Shown: in pieces, positions 1 through 9,089 of the stretch
Position numbering within the stretch: position 1 is the first letter of the stretch
Layout: each line of letters begins with the position of its first letter
From: AWTP1-13 sp033764875
GTDB taxonomy: Bacteria; Pseudomonadota; Alphaproteobacteria; Rhizobiales; Hyphomicrobiaceae
Length of the DNA stretch: 64,000 bases
Reading direction: 5' to 3'
NCBI GenBank assembly: GCA_033764875.1
Contig: JANRIO010000011.1
Span: 8,671 to 72,670 of the forward strand
Notes under the pieces: model-generated
What the model was told of the DNA's origin: nothing
Seen by the model: the letters and a program-made list of their open reading frames with translations, nothing else
Database searches by the model: none
Program-made: the position numbers and the translations under genes

Positions 1-159
1 GGCCGCGCCGCTCCGCACCTATCGGCACTTCCACTCCGCGTTCCCAATGCGATAAGGTGCGCGTACGCTTGAGGTCGCGTCGCGATCCACGGCGCCGATA
101 TCGTCGTAGAATCCCAGGGGCGCATCCGCGGCGGCATCATCCAGGGCGGGGAGTGGCAG
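1..159. other. Left-edge leader of the TRAP binding-protein gene
   Basis: No gene is supported here; the open frames are antisense or shifted shadows of the next gene. The stretch ends with a purine-rich GGGGAG about 6 bases before the GTG of the next gene, a good ribosome binding site. The TRAP permease genes (DctQ/DctM) would have to lie to the left of the window, because they are not to the right. Confidence 0.5.
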
Positions 160-1254
160 GTGAGGCGAAGGCAATTCCTTCGGGGCGGGGCGCTCGCAGC
201 CCTTGCGACGCCCGTCGCGGTCGCCCCTGCGATCGCCCAGACAAAGCCCGAGCTGAAGTGGCGTCTGGCCTCGAGCTTCGGCAAGTCCCTCGACGTCATG
301 CATGGCGCCGTCCAGGTGCTGTGCCGCTACGTCGCCGAGGCGAGCGACAACCGTTTCGTCATCCAGCCCTTCCTTGCGGGCGAGCTTGCCCCGGGCGCGC
401 AGGCGCTGGATGCCGTGAGCAGCGGCAGCGTCGAGTGCGCCTTCACGCCGCTGGGGTACTACGCCGCCAAGGACCCGACGCTGGTGTTCGGCTCCGGCGT
501 GCCCTTCGGCCTCAACGATCGTCAGCAGCAGGCGTGGTGGCTGTTCGGCGGCGGCAAGGACATCGTCAACGGTGCCCTGCAGCGGCTCAATGCCTATGCC
601 ATCCCCGCCGGCGCATCGGGCACGCAGATGGGCGGCTGGTTCCGCAAGGAGCTTGCTGCTGTGGACGATCTCAAGGGCCTGCGCGTGCGCATCACCGGCA
701 TGGGCGGCCCGGTGCTGCAGCGCCTGGGCGCCGTGCCCTACCAGATGACGCACGCCGACACGCTGACCGCGCTGGAGAGCGGCAATCTCGACGCCGCCGA
801 GTTCATCTGCCCGCACGACGACGAGCGGCTGGGCTTCGCCAAGGTGGCGCGCTTCAACTATTACCCCTGCTGGTGGGAGGGGAGCGGCATGCTGCACATG
901 GCCGTCAATCTCGAGCAGTGGAACGCCCTGCCCAAGCCCTACCAGGCCATTCTGGCGCGCGCCTGCGACGCCTCATCGGGCTGGATGCGCGCCAAGTACG
1001 ACAGCCTCAACCCGCCGGCGCTGCGCAAGCTCGTGGCCGAGGGAGCCATTCTGAAGCCGTTCCCCGCGGCCGTTCTCGAGGCCTGCTACAAGGCGACGGG
1101 AGAGCACCTTTCCGAGATCGCGGGCAAGAGCATTCCCTTCAAGAAGGCTCTCGACCAGCTCAACGGCTTCCGCACCGATCACCTGGCCTGGCGGCAGATC
1201 GCCGAGCAGGCCTACGACGGCTTCCTGATCGCCGCCACCCGCGGCAAGACCTGA
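160..1254 (+). CDS. TRAP transporter substrate-binding protein (DctP family)
   Basis: A 364-residue periplasmic solute receptor of a tripartite ATP-independent transporter. The N-terminus MRRRQFLRGGALAAL is a twin-arginine-type signal (RRRQFL) followed by a hydrophobic stretch ending near APAIAQ. The mature part begins KPELKWRLAS, the usual first strand of DctP proteins, and continues with the family pattern around LKGLRVRITG. This family binds carboxylates and related small acids and passes them to the DctQM membrane partner. The GTG start is preceded by GGGGAG. No permease gene follows, so the partner is outside the window or elsewhere. Substrate cannot be read from sequence. Confidence 0.85.
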   Translation: MRRRQFLRGGALAALATPVAVAPAIAQTKPELKWRLASSFGKSLDVMHGAVQVLCRYVAEASDNRFVIQPFLAGELAPGAQALDAVSSGSVECAFTPLGYYAAKDPTLVFGSGVPFGLNDRQQQAWWLFGGGKDIVNGALQRLNAYAIPAGASGTQMGGWFRKELAAVDDLKGLRVRITGMGGPVLQRLGAVPYQMTHADTLTALESGNLDAAEFICPHDDERLGFAKVARFNYYPCWWEGSGMLHMAVNLEQWNALPKPYQAILARACDASSGWMRAKYDSLNPPALRKLVAEGAILKPFPAAVLEACYKATGEHLSEIAGKSIPFKKALDQLNGFRTDHLAWRQIAEQAYDGFLIAATRGKT

Positions 1255-1338
1255 GCCGGGCTCGCCGCAATCCATCCTGCCGTTGCAGCTCGGCCCCTCT
1301 GCGTGCCTCCATCCGGTGGCCTTTCGGTTTTCCAGGCT

Positions 1339-1512
1339 GCCACGGTCCCGAGGATGCATCCCCATCGGGGGCCTTCCCAATACCAGGCACTCCCTCTCCG
1401 CATGCCTTCCCGGCCGAGCGGCAGCGAGAGCCGGGATCTTTCCCGGTTGCAATAGACCGCGGCGTGTAAGGATCCCGGATCGTCGTGCTCGCGCACGACG
1501 TCCGGGAAGGCA
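1339..1512 (+). repeat. Dispersed intergenic repeat, copy A
   Basis: First of six related copies in the window (A here; B 13637-13801; C 13823-14001; D 15362-15537; E 15618-15753; F 15810-15982). The unit starts near GCCACGG, runs through GGATGCATCC and a CTTCCCAA segment, then CGAGCGGCAGCGAGAGCC, and ends in a hairpin. In this copy the hairpin arms CGTCGTGC and GCACGACG (near 1480-1502) pair perfectly around TCGC, closed by CCCGG/CCGGG. It lies just downstream of a stop codon. Short open frames across it are artefacts of the repeat. Confidence 0.8.
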
Positions 1513-1523
1513 CTCCGCGAGGG

Positions 1524-1557
1524 CGGTGCCTCGCGTCGGCCGGTGCCTCGCGTCGGC
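1524..1557 (+). repeat. Perfect 17-bp tandem repeat, two units
   Basis: The 17-mer CGGTGCCTCGCGTCGGC occurs twice back to back, directly after repeat copy A and before the 80-bp tandem duplication. It looks like a slippage product; no function is apparent. Confidence 0.85.
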
Positions 1558-1600
1558 CACTGCCCTCGGATGAACTCCAGCCGGGAGCGCCCGCCGCGAG

Positions 1601-1769
1601 GCGCTGCGGCGCCGCGGCCGTGCTCAGCTCCAGAACGAGAAGAAGCCGCCGGAGGGCCCGTCTCAGTCCCGGTCGCGCTTGGGCTGCGGCGGCGCGGCCG
1701 TGCTCAGTTCCAGAACGAGAAGAAGCCGCCGGAGGGCCCGTCCCAGTCCCGGTCGCGCTTGGGCTGCGG
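1601..1769. repeat. 80-bp tandem duplication covering the 3' end of the L,D-transpeptidase gene
   Basis: Bases 1601-1680 and 1681-1760 align at a period of exactly 80 with only four mismatches, and a third partial unit GGGCTGCGG follows at 1761-1769. The stop codon of the minus-strand gene is at 1704-1706 in the inner copy; the outer copy carries a second, disconnected copy of the last codons (reading ...GPSGGFFSFWS and a stop). Because 80 is not a multiple of 3 and the extra copy lies after the stop, the protein is not lengthened. Confidence 0.9.
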
Positions 1770-3371
1770 TTGCCGGATCTTCAGCGCGCCCTGCGGCTCG
1801 TTGCTCATCACGACGATGAAGTCGGTGTCCTTGCCGGTCTCCAGGTTCGGCGCCTCGTCCGAGATGATCAGCGAGGAGCCCGGCACCATCAGTCCCGACA
1901 CCCGCTCCACCAACTCGGCGGGCAGCGAGACGCGCTCGAGCGCGGCCCTGGCGCCCTCCACGTCCGCCGCCACCGACAGACCCGTGCGCCGCACCGGCGT
2001 CGTCGGCGGCTTGTCGTTGGGCTTGACGGCCGGCGGCGCCACGGTCGGCATGGCCGCGATGTCGCGGTACATGGAGACGACGCTCCAGCGCATCTCGCGC
2101 GCGCCCTCGTCCTTGAAGTCGAGGGCCGTGTAGACGAAGCTGCCGATGGTCTTCTCCGGATCGCGGATGTCGATCGGCCCTTCCGTCACCGGCAGGTTCG
2201 CCTGCCGCACGTAGAAGCGGCGCATCTTCCGGCTGACGAGCACGGACACGGGCGAGAGCATGCGCACCGCCTCCTCCGCGTCGTCGTTGGCCTTGTCCTT
2301 GGCGATCTCGGCGCTGCGCGCCTCCTCCGCCGCGCGCTCGGCGGCCTCGGCCTTGGCATCGTTCTGCTGCCTGGCCTTCTCGAGCTCGGCGCGGGCATCC
2401 GCGACCCGCTGCTCCGCCTTCTGCAGGGCGGCCTCGCTGGCCGTGATCGCCTCCGGCTTCGCCTTCGGGTCGGCGCTGATCTTCTCCAGCGACTTGATCG
2501 CGGCTTTGAAGCCGTCCTCGCTGCGCGCGAGGTTGCTCTCGGCGCCCTTGAGCGCACGCTGGGCGGCCTGCGCCTCCCCGGCGCGCCGCTGTGCCATCTG
2601 CCTGGCCTCGGTTGCCTTGCGCGCCAGCGGCTGCAGCTCGGCCGACCTCGCCTTGGCGATGGCGCTGAGCTGGCCGAGGTGCCGCTCGGCCGTCGGCGAC
2701 GGCGTCAGGACGTTCTCGAAGGCGAGGTTGCCGAGCCGCGAGATCGGCAGCTCGCCGCGCAGCGAGGCCCGCACCACGGGGGCCCGCACCGGCGCCAGGC
2801 TGGACTCCAGCGGCCGAGCCTTGAACAGCGCCGGGTGCTCGAAGGGTTGCGGCACGATGTCGTCGCGGGTGAGAATGACCCGCATGCCGAGCTTCGTCAC
2901 GTCGAAGAGCTGCTGCGCGAAGCTGATCGGCAGGCGCACGCAGCCGTGCGAGGCCGGGTAGCCCGGCAGCGCCCCGGCGTGCAGCGCGATGCCCGTCCAC
3001 GTGATCCGCTGCATGAACGGCATCGACGCGTCGTCGTAGAGATTGGAGTGATGCTCGGGCTTCTTCTGCACGATGCTGAAGATGCCCGACGGCGTCTCGT
3101 AGCCCGTGGCGCCCGAGGACACGGGCGACTGCAGGATGCGGCCGTTGCTGCCGTACACCGAGATGCGCTGCTCGTTGAGCGACACCACCGCGAACACGGG
3201 CAGCAGCTCGAACGGCTCGGAGTAGGTCGGGCGCCGGGGCTGCACCTCGTTATAGGAGTACTCGCCCGCGCGCTTGGAGAATTGCGCTGCGGCCGGACCG
3301 GCCGGCATGGCCGCAACACCGATGGCGGCACACCCCGCCAGCAACCCGTCTCGCAAGCCCTGCAGTCTCAT
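1704..3371 (-). CDS. Periplasmic L,D-transpeptidase (YkuD domain) with long coiled-coil C-terminus
   Basis: A 555-residue exported peptidoglycan enzyme. Residues 1-30 are a signal peptide ending AGPAAAQ. The YkuD catalytic domain (about 60-170) holds the motif SHGCVRLP with the nucleophile at Cys144 and an upstream conserved His in ALHAG. Known members form 3-3 crosslinks or attach proteins to the wall. Residues about 235-370 are rich in Ala, Glu, Lys and Arg in heptad-like order, suggesting a long coiled coil, unusual for a simple L,D-transpeptidase. An upstream start at 3452 is possible, but the ATG at 3371 has GAGGT upstream and a proper signal peptide. The 3' end is part of an 80-bp tandem duplication. 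Confidence 0.85.
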   Translation of the reverse strand: MRLQGLRDGLLAGCAAIGVAAMPAGPAAAQFSKRAGEYSYNEVQPRRPTYSEPFELLPVFAVVSLNEQRISVYGSNGRILQSPVSSGATGYETPSGIFSIVQKKPEHHSNLYDDASMPFMQRITWTGIALHAGALPGYPASHGCVRLPISFAQQLFDVTKLGMRVILTRDDIVPQPFEHPALFKARPLESSLAPVRAPVVRASLRGELPISRLGNLAFENVLTPSPTAERHLGQLSAIAKARSAELQPLARKATEARQMAQRRAGEAQAAQRALKGAESNLARSEDGFKAAIKSLEKISADPKAKPEAITASEAALQKAEQRVADARAELEKARQQNDAKAEAAERAAEEARSAEIAKDKANDDAEEAVRMLSPVSVLVSRKMRRFYVRQANLPVTEGPIDIRDPEKTIGSFVYTALDFKDEGAREMRWSVVSMYRDIAAMPTVAPPAVKPNDKPPTTPVRRTGLSVAADVEGARAALERVSLPAELVERVSGLMVPGSSLIISDEAPNLETGKDTDFIVVMSNEPQGALKIRQPQPKRDRDWDGPSGGFFSFWN

Positions 3372-3482
3372 GTCACACCTCAGAGAAGGCTTCAGCCCTG
3401 AACCGCAAATGTTGGCCACCGCAGCCCGGATTCCACGCCGCGCACAATTCAAGAGTTCGCGAACGCTCGGGTTCGCGGGCGC

Positions 3483-4352
3483 TCATAGCGAACGCGCCAC
3501 ACGGAACCCCGCCTGATTAACGCGCAGCTCCGGGAAAGTTGCATAGCGGTAGGCCGCGCGCAGGGCCACCGGCTGGTAGTTCCAGGAGCCGCCGCGCAGG
3601 ATCCGCAGCTTGCAGTTGCGCTCCTCCACGGCCGAGCCGTCGCTCGGGGCGCGAGCGTAGCTGTCCCGGTAGCAGTCTTCCACCCACTCCCAGACGTTGC
3701 CGTGCATCTCGTGCAGGCCGAACGCGTTCTTGGGCATGGTGCCGGTGTCGACGGTCTTCTGCCGGTAGATGCCGCCATTCGGCCTGCCGTAGCTGAAGTT
3801 GGCGTCGTAGTTGGCCTGCTGGTAGGTGATCGTGGCCCCGGTCGAGAACGGCGGCGGGGCCGGGTTCCACTTCGTCTGCGCGCGGGCCGCGTATTCCCAC
3901 TCCGCCTCGCTCAGAAGGCGATAGGGCTTGCCGGTCTTCTTGGCGAGCCAGGCGACGTATTGCTTCGCGTCGCCCCAGGCGACGTTGATCACCGGCCGCC
4001 GGCCGCGGCCCCATCCGCTGTCCTCCGGCCGGACCGTGCACCCGCCCTCCTTCACGCAGTCGTCCCACTGCGCGAAGGTCACCTCGACCTTGCCGACGGC
4101 GAACGCCTGCGCGATCGTCACCTTGCGCTGTGGGCCCTCGTTGGGGCTGCGTCCGCGCTCCGTCTCGGCCGAGCCCATCATGAACTCCCCCGGCGGCACC
4201 ACGACCATCTCCGGACAGCTCGCGCAATCCTTGAAGGTCGAGCCGGCGCGGGGTGACGTCTCGGAGGCGGCGCCGGCCGGCAGCGAGGTCGCGCCGAAGA
4301 CTGCAAGAGCAAGCGGCAGAAGGCGAAATTTGCGTCCCACGTTTCGTCCCAT
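3483..4352 (-). CDS. Exported SUMF1/FGE-like domain protein lacking the catalytic cysteines
   Basis: A 289-residue protein with a signal peptide (GRKFRLLPLALAVFGATSLPAGAA) and a formylglycine-generating-enzyme-sulfatase fold: VVVPPGEFMMGS at the start, YRLLSEAEWEYAAR in the middle, MHGNVWEWVEDCY, RGGSWNY and GFRVARS at the end. In true FGE the segment after RGGS carries a Cys pair that modifies sulfatases. Here it reads RGGSWNYQPVALRAAYR with no Cys, so sulfatase activation is unlikely. SUMF1-like proteins without it act in other roles, often as oxygenase or binding scaffolds. A TTG start at 4373 is possible; the ATG at 4352 gives the better signal peptide. Function unknown. Confidence 0.75.
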   Translation of the reverse strand: MGRNVGRKFRLLPLALAVFGATSLPAGAASETSPRAGSTFKDCASCPEMVVVPPGEFMMGSAETERGRSPNEGPQRKVTIAQAFAVGKVEVTFAQWDDCVKEGGCTVRPEDSGWGRGRRPVINVAWGDAKQYVAWLAKKTGKPYRLLSEAEWEYAARAQTKWNPAPPPFSTGATITYQQANYDANFSYGRPNGGIYRQKTVDTGTMPKNAFGLHEMHGNVWEWVEDCYRDSYARAPSDGSAVEERNCKLRILRGGSWNYQPVALRAAYRYATFPELRVNQAGFRVARSL

Positions 4353-4458
4353 CGTCGTTTTCGGGCCGCACAATATAGCGGTAATGCGCGCACAATGAAG
4401 GCAGCCCGTTAATTATTTGACTCGTTCTGGAACGCGGATCTTCCTGCAACTGACGGCT

Positions 4459-4938
4459 TCAGCGCGCACGCTTTACACCAACCTGCGGATAGAGCTTGTA
4501 GCCAAGCTTGGGCTGCCGGAACGAGGCGCCCGGGTCCACCAGGATGTCGCGGCCGAGCGCCTGCCGGCCGATCAGCATCCGGTAGCTCATCATCTGCCGG
4601 TTGGTGAGCGTGATCTCGATCGGCCACTCGCGCGCGCCGATGCGGATCGTCGTCTCGATCACGTAGCGCTCCTCGCGCTCGCCGTTGGACGATCTGACCT
4701 CGCGCATGCCCACGAGCGGGGCGATGCAAGTGACCTCGAGGTCGCTGCGGCGCGGGATCGGGTGCACGCCGAAGCGCACCTTGCGCGATCGGGCCGGGCC
4801 GAACGGCTCGATGAACACGGCGTGCAGCGCCGAGGTGCGCGCGCCCGTGTCGACCTTCGCCTTGATGGCGGGAAGGGCCAGTCCGGGCAGCGCGACCCAC
4901 TCTTCCCAGCCGAGGATGAGCGGCGCGTCAGGCGGCAT
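4459..4938 (-). CDS. Retropepsin-like / ATP-dependent zinc protease family protein (RimK-associated type)
   Basis: A 159-residue protein beginning MPPDAPLILGWEEWVALPGL and carrying KAKVDTGARTSALHA, the aspartic-protease-like DTGA motif of the family (Pfam Zn_protease, often next to or fused with RimK-type ligases). The C-terminal half has the usual conserved SYRMLIGRQAL. The size fits the family. The start at 4938 has AAGG about 8 bases upstream; a much longer open frame extending to 5940 is only the antisense-frame shadow of the neighbouring hydrolase. No rimK gene is visible here. Confidence 0.8.
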   Translation of the reverse strand: MPPDAPLILGWEEWVALPGLALPAIKAKVDTGARTSALHAVFIEPFGPARSRKVRFGVHPIPRRSDLEVTCIAPLVGMREVRSSNGEREERYVIETTIRIGAREWPIEITLTNRQMMSYRMLIGRQALGRDILVDPGASFRQPKLGYKLYPQVGVKRAR

Positions 4939-5039
4939 CGGCAACCTTGTGATTCGAGGAGGACCCCCGCACACTATGCCCGCTGCGGGCGCATGCGTGC
5001 AATCGCACCCTGGCCTCCCGCGCTGATCCTGAGCGCTTC

Positions 5040-5915
5040 TCAGCCCTTGCCGAGGCCGTTCGCCTGGAACCAGGCCAGCATCCTCTGCCAGCCGTCCTTT
5101 GCCTCGGCGTCCCGGTACGATGGCCGGTAGTCGGCGAAGAAGGCGTGCGGCGCCTCGGGATAGACGTGGATGCGGCTGGCCGAGCCGGCGCCGAGCGCCG
5201 CCCTCATCTCGTCGACGGTGGCGACCGGAATGCCGGCGTCCGCCCCGCCGTAGAGGCCGAGCACCGGCACCGTCAGGCCTGCGGCGACATCGATCGGCTG
5301 CGTCGGCGTGCTCGCCGTCCTGTCGCCGGCGAGGCGTCCGTACCAGGCGACGCCGGCCTTGATGCTGGGCCTGTGCGCCGCATACAGCCACACGATCCGC
5401 CCGCCCCAGCAGAAGCCGGTGATGCCGACCCGGCTCGTGTCGGCCGGGCCGGCCTTCGCCGCGAACCTCAAGGCCTCGTCGATGTCCGCCATCACCTGCG
5501 CGTCGGGCACCTTGGCGACGATGGGCCGGATCTCGTCGAAGGTCTTCAGGCTCGCGACGTCGCCCTGGCGATGGTACAGCGCGGGGGCAAGCGCCAGGTA
5601 GCCCTCCTTGGCCAGCCGCCGGCACACGTCCTGGATGTGCTCGTGCAGCCCGAAGATCTCCTGCACCACCACCACCACGGGGCAGCGGCCGCCCGCCTTG
5701 GGGTGCGCCAGGTAGACCGGGATCGGCGTGCCGCCGCAGGCAAAGGCATCCATGCGCGCCTCGATGCCCGCCGTATCGGTCACGACCAGGGTCTGCGCCG
5801 CGACCGGCTGGGTGGACAGGGCAAAGCCGCCGGCGTGGCCCGTGGCTGTGCCGCCGGCCGCAGCCTCGCGCCGGTCCGCCTCCGCGAGTGTCCAAAGCGC
5901 GTCGCTGCGGTCCAT
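5040..5915 (-). CDS. Dienelactone hydrolase family protein
   Basis: A 291-residue alpha/beta hydrolase. VVVVVQEIFGLHEHIQDVCRRLA is the classical DLH N-terminal segment, GFCWGG holds the nucleophilic Cys, GGADAGIP supplies the Asp and APHAFF the His. The family opens dienelactones in chlorocatechol breakdown, but many members have other ester substrates. An N-terminal region of about 50 residues precedes the core, as in larger bacterial members. The ATG at 5915 has a strong GGAGG 6 bases upstream and is preferred to a GTG at 5933. It is divergent from the small hydrolase gene that follows. Confidence 0.85.
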   Translation of the reverse strand: MDRSDALWTLAEADRREAAAGGTATGHAGGFALSTQPVAAQTLVVTDTAGIEARMDAFACGGTPIPVYLAHPKAGGRCPVVVVVQEIFGLHEHIQDVCRRLAKEGYLALAPALYHRQGDVASLKTFDEIRPIVAKVPDAQVMADIDEALRFAAKAGPADTSRVGITGFCWGGRIVWLYAAHRPSIKAGVAWYGRLAGDRTASTPTQPIDVAAGLTVPVLGLYGGADAGIPVATVDEMRAALGAGSASRIHVYPEAPHAFFADYRPSYRDAEAKDGWQRMLAWFQANGLGKG

Positions 5916-6017
5916 CGGGCCTCCGTCGTCCACGGCTCATTCGCAGTCCATCTAGAGGGCGCGCCGGGGCCGCGCAATGCCTCTATGATGGCCCAGGCGG
6001 ACCTTGCGGCGGCACCG

Positions 6018-6572
6018 ATGCGCACCAGCGACCTAGACATCCTATTCGTACCCGGCTGGGGCAACTCCGGCCCCTACCACTGGCAGAGCCGCTGGCAGGC
6101 CAGGCTCAAGACCGCGCGCCGGGTCGACCTTGCGAGCTGGGACGCGCCCGTCAAGGCCGAGTGGGTGGCGCGACTGGTGGCCGCCGTCGGCACGTCGACG
6201 CGGCCCGTGCTGCTCGTCGCCCACTCGCTGGGCGTCCTGGCGGTCGCCCACGCCGCCCCGCTGCTGCCCGCCGGCCGGGTCGCCGGCGCCTTCCTCGTCG
6301 GCCTGCCCGACGCCGAGACGCAGGCCCTGCCCGAGGCCATCGACAAGGCCTTCGCGCCCCTGCCGCGCACGGCCCTGCCGTTTCCGAGCGTGCTCGTGCA
6401 CTCCGCCACGGACCCCTACTGCACGCCCGCGCGCGCCGTCGAGTTTGCGCAGGTCTGGGGCGCCGAGCCGGCGGACGCGGGCGACGCCGGCCACATCAAT
6501 GCCGCCTCCGGCCACGGCCCCTGGCCCGAGGGCCTGCTGCGGCTCGCCACCTTCCTGCGGCATCTGGGCTAG
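6018..6572 (+). CDS. RBBP9/YdeN family alpha/beta hydrolase
   Basis: A 184-residue small serine hydrolase. It starts with LDILFVPGWGNSGPYHWQSRW, typical of the family, has the nucleophile elbow VAHSLGVLA and the C-terminal GHINAASGHGPWPEG with the catalytic His. ATGs at 5985 and 5988 are in frame, but neither has a good ribosome binding site, and the domain begins right after 6018, so 6018 is used. The substrate is unknown; relatives are described as intracellular esterases. Confidence 0.8.
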   Translation: MRTSDLDILFVPGWGNSGPYHWQSRWQARLKTARRVDLASWDAPVKAEWVARLVAAVGTSTRPVLLVAHSLGVLAVAHAAPLLPAGRVAGAFLVGLPDAETQALPEAIDKAFAPLPRTALPFPSVLVHSATDPYCTPARAVEFAQVWGAEPADAGDAGHINAASGHGPWPEGLLRLATFLRHLG

Positions 6573-6839
6573 CGTCCTGACCGCGAAGGAGAAGCAATGA
6601 GGCGAGCGTGATTCAGGGCCAGAAGCCCGTCTCCAAAACGCGCCGCAAGCGATGGATCGGGCTTCCCGGTCCTGACACCAGAGCAGCGTTTCACACGTCG
6701 GCGCGTGTCGCGTGAAGGTGCTCGCACGATCAAGTGCATAGCGCGCGTCCGCTTCCGAAGCAACGCAAAGCGCTCTGGCGTTCGCGACGGCCGGTGGCAT
6801 AGTCCTCCCAACAACAAGTCGTCGTCTCGGAGGACGCTG
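6573..6839. other. Leader of the acyl-CoA ligase gene
   Basis: No gene is supported. A short inverted repeat ACACG-N6-CGTGT lies at 6693-6708, nested within TTCAC and GTGAA, and could be an operator. A strong GGAGG precedes the ligase start at 6840. Confidence 0.3.
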
Positions 6840-8387
<1,548 letters not shown>

Positions 8388-8465
8388 CCGGAGCGCGAGC
8401 CCGAGCTCGCGCCCTGGCGAGCACGGGCAAGGACTGCAAAGGTCGCAAGGCGCATGCGTCCGGTT

Positions 8466-8493
8466 CCCTCTCCCCGTCCTTACGGGGAGAGGG
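8466..8493. repeat. Intergenic palindrome 1 (CCCTCTCCCC type)
   Basis: A perfect 12-bp stem CCCTCTCCCCGT / ACGGGGAGAGGG around a CCTT loop, followed by GAGGGGC. This palindrome class is frequent between genes in Rhizobiales and other proteobacteria. It could act as a bidirectional terminator for the convergent genes on either side. Confidence 0.8.
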
Positions 8494-8588
8494 CTAGGGT
8501 GAGGGGCAGAAGCTTGCTCCGAAGCCGGAGTATGGATTCGGCATCGCCCTCATCCTCGCGTCGCGCGGGCGGCTGCCCCTCACCCCGG

Positions 8589-8614
8589 CCCTCTCCCCGC
8601 AAGCGGGGAGAGGG
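8589..8614. repeat. Intergenic palindrome 2 (CCCTCTCCCC type)
   Basis: A perfect 12-bp stem CCCTCTCCCCGC / GCGGGGAGAGGG with an AA loop, preceded by CCCCTCACCCCGG. It is the partner of the palindrome at 8466-8493: the flanking GGGTGAGGGGC and GCCCCTCACCCC blocks are inverted relative to each other, so the two form a BIME-like pair about 100 bases apart. Confidence 0.8.
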
Positions 8615-9089
8615 AGAAGAGGGGGCGCATCTCCTATCCCCGCTCCTGCGGACGGTGAGACAATGCCCCCATCGCCGCCCACGAGGGAGTGCTCTCGCGA
8701 GGCATTTCGAGCGGACGGGCGGCGGGACGTCGGACGGAGGGCCCTTCTCGCCGTGGCGGCTGATCGCCCACCGCCTGCCCGGGAAAGAACGTGAGCCGGA
8801 CATGGCTCGCCTGGTACCCGTGCCCGGGCGCCGTCACGACGTCGCGGGGCGTGGACGCCCTCTCTTGCACATGAGCCTGGCCGAAGCGCCCCGCTCCCTC
8901 ACTCCCATCCCCCGGACGTCGCGGCGTGCCGGGCGATTGGCGTGCGCGGCGTCCAAGGCTACTTGATCCGGCTGCAGCTCTTCCCTTTCGGTGCCCCCAA
9001 TACAGGTCAATCGACGTCGGGCGCAGCTGGCAGACAATTGTGTCTGGCGGTGCTCGTGCCGTAGACGCAGCTCGCATCCTTCGGCAGCA

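Larger units (their letters stand above)
8388..9089. other. 702-bp intergenic stretch with palindromic repeats
   Basis: No gene is supported between two convergent genes. The left half holds two CCCTCTCCCC-type hairpins (see separate entries); the right half, to 9089, shows only low-quality open frames on both strands. Confidence 0.6.

Noticed and set aside
4459..5940. A 493-residue minus-strand open frame joining the retropepsin-like gene to sequence upstream
   Set aside because: Only the last 159 residues look like protein; the rest is antisense-frame shadow of the dienelactone hydrolase gene on the same strand in another frame. The true start is 4938.
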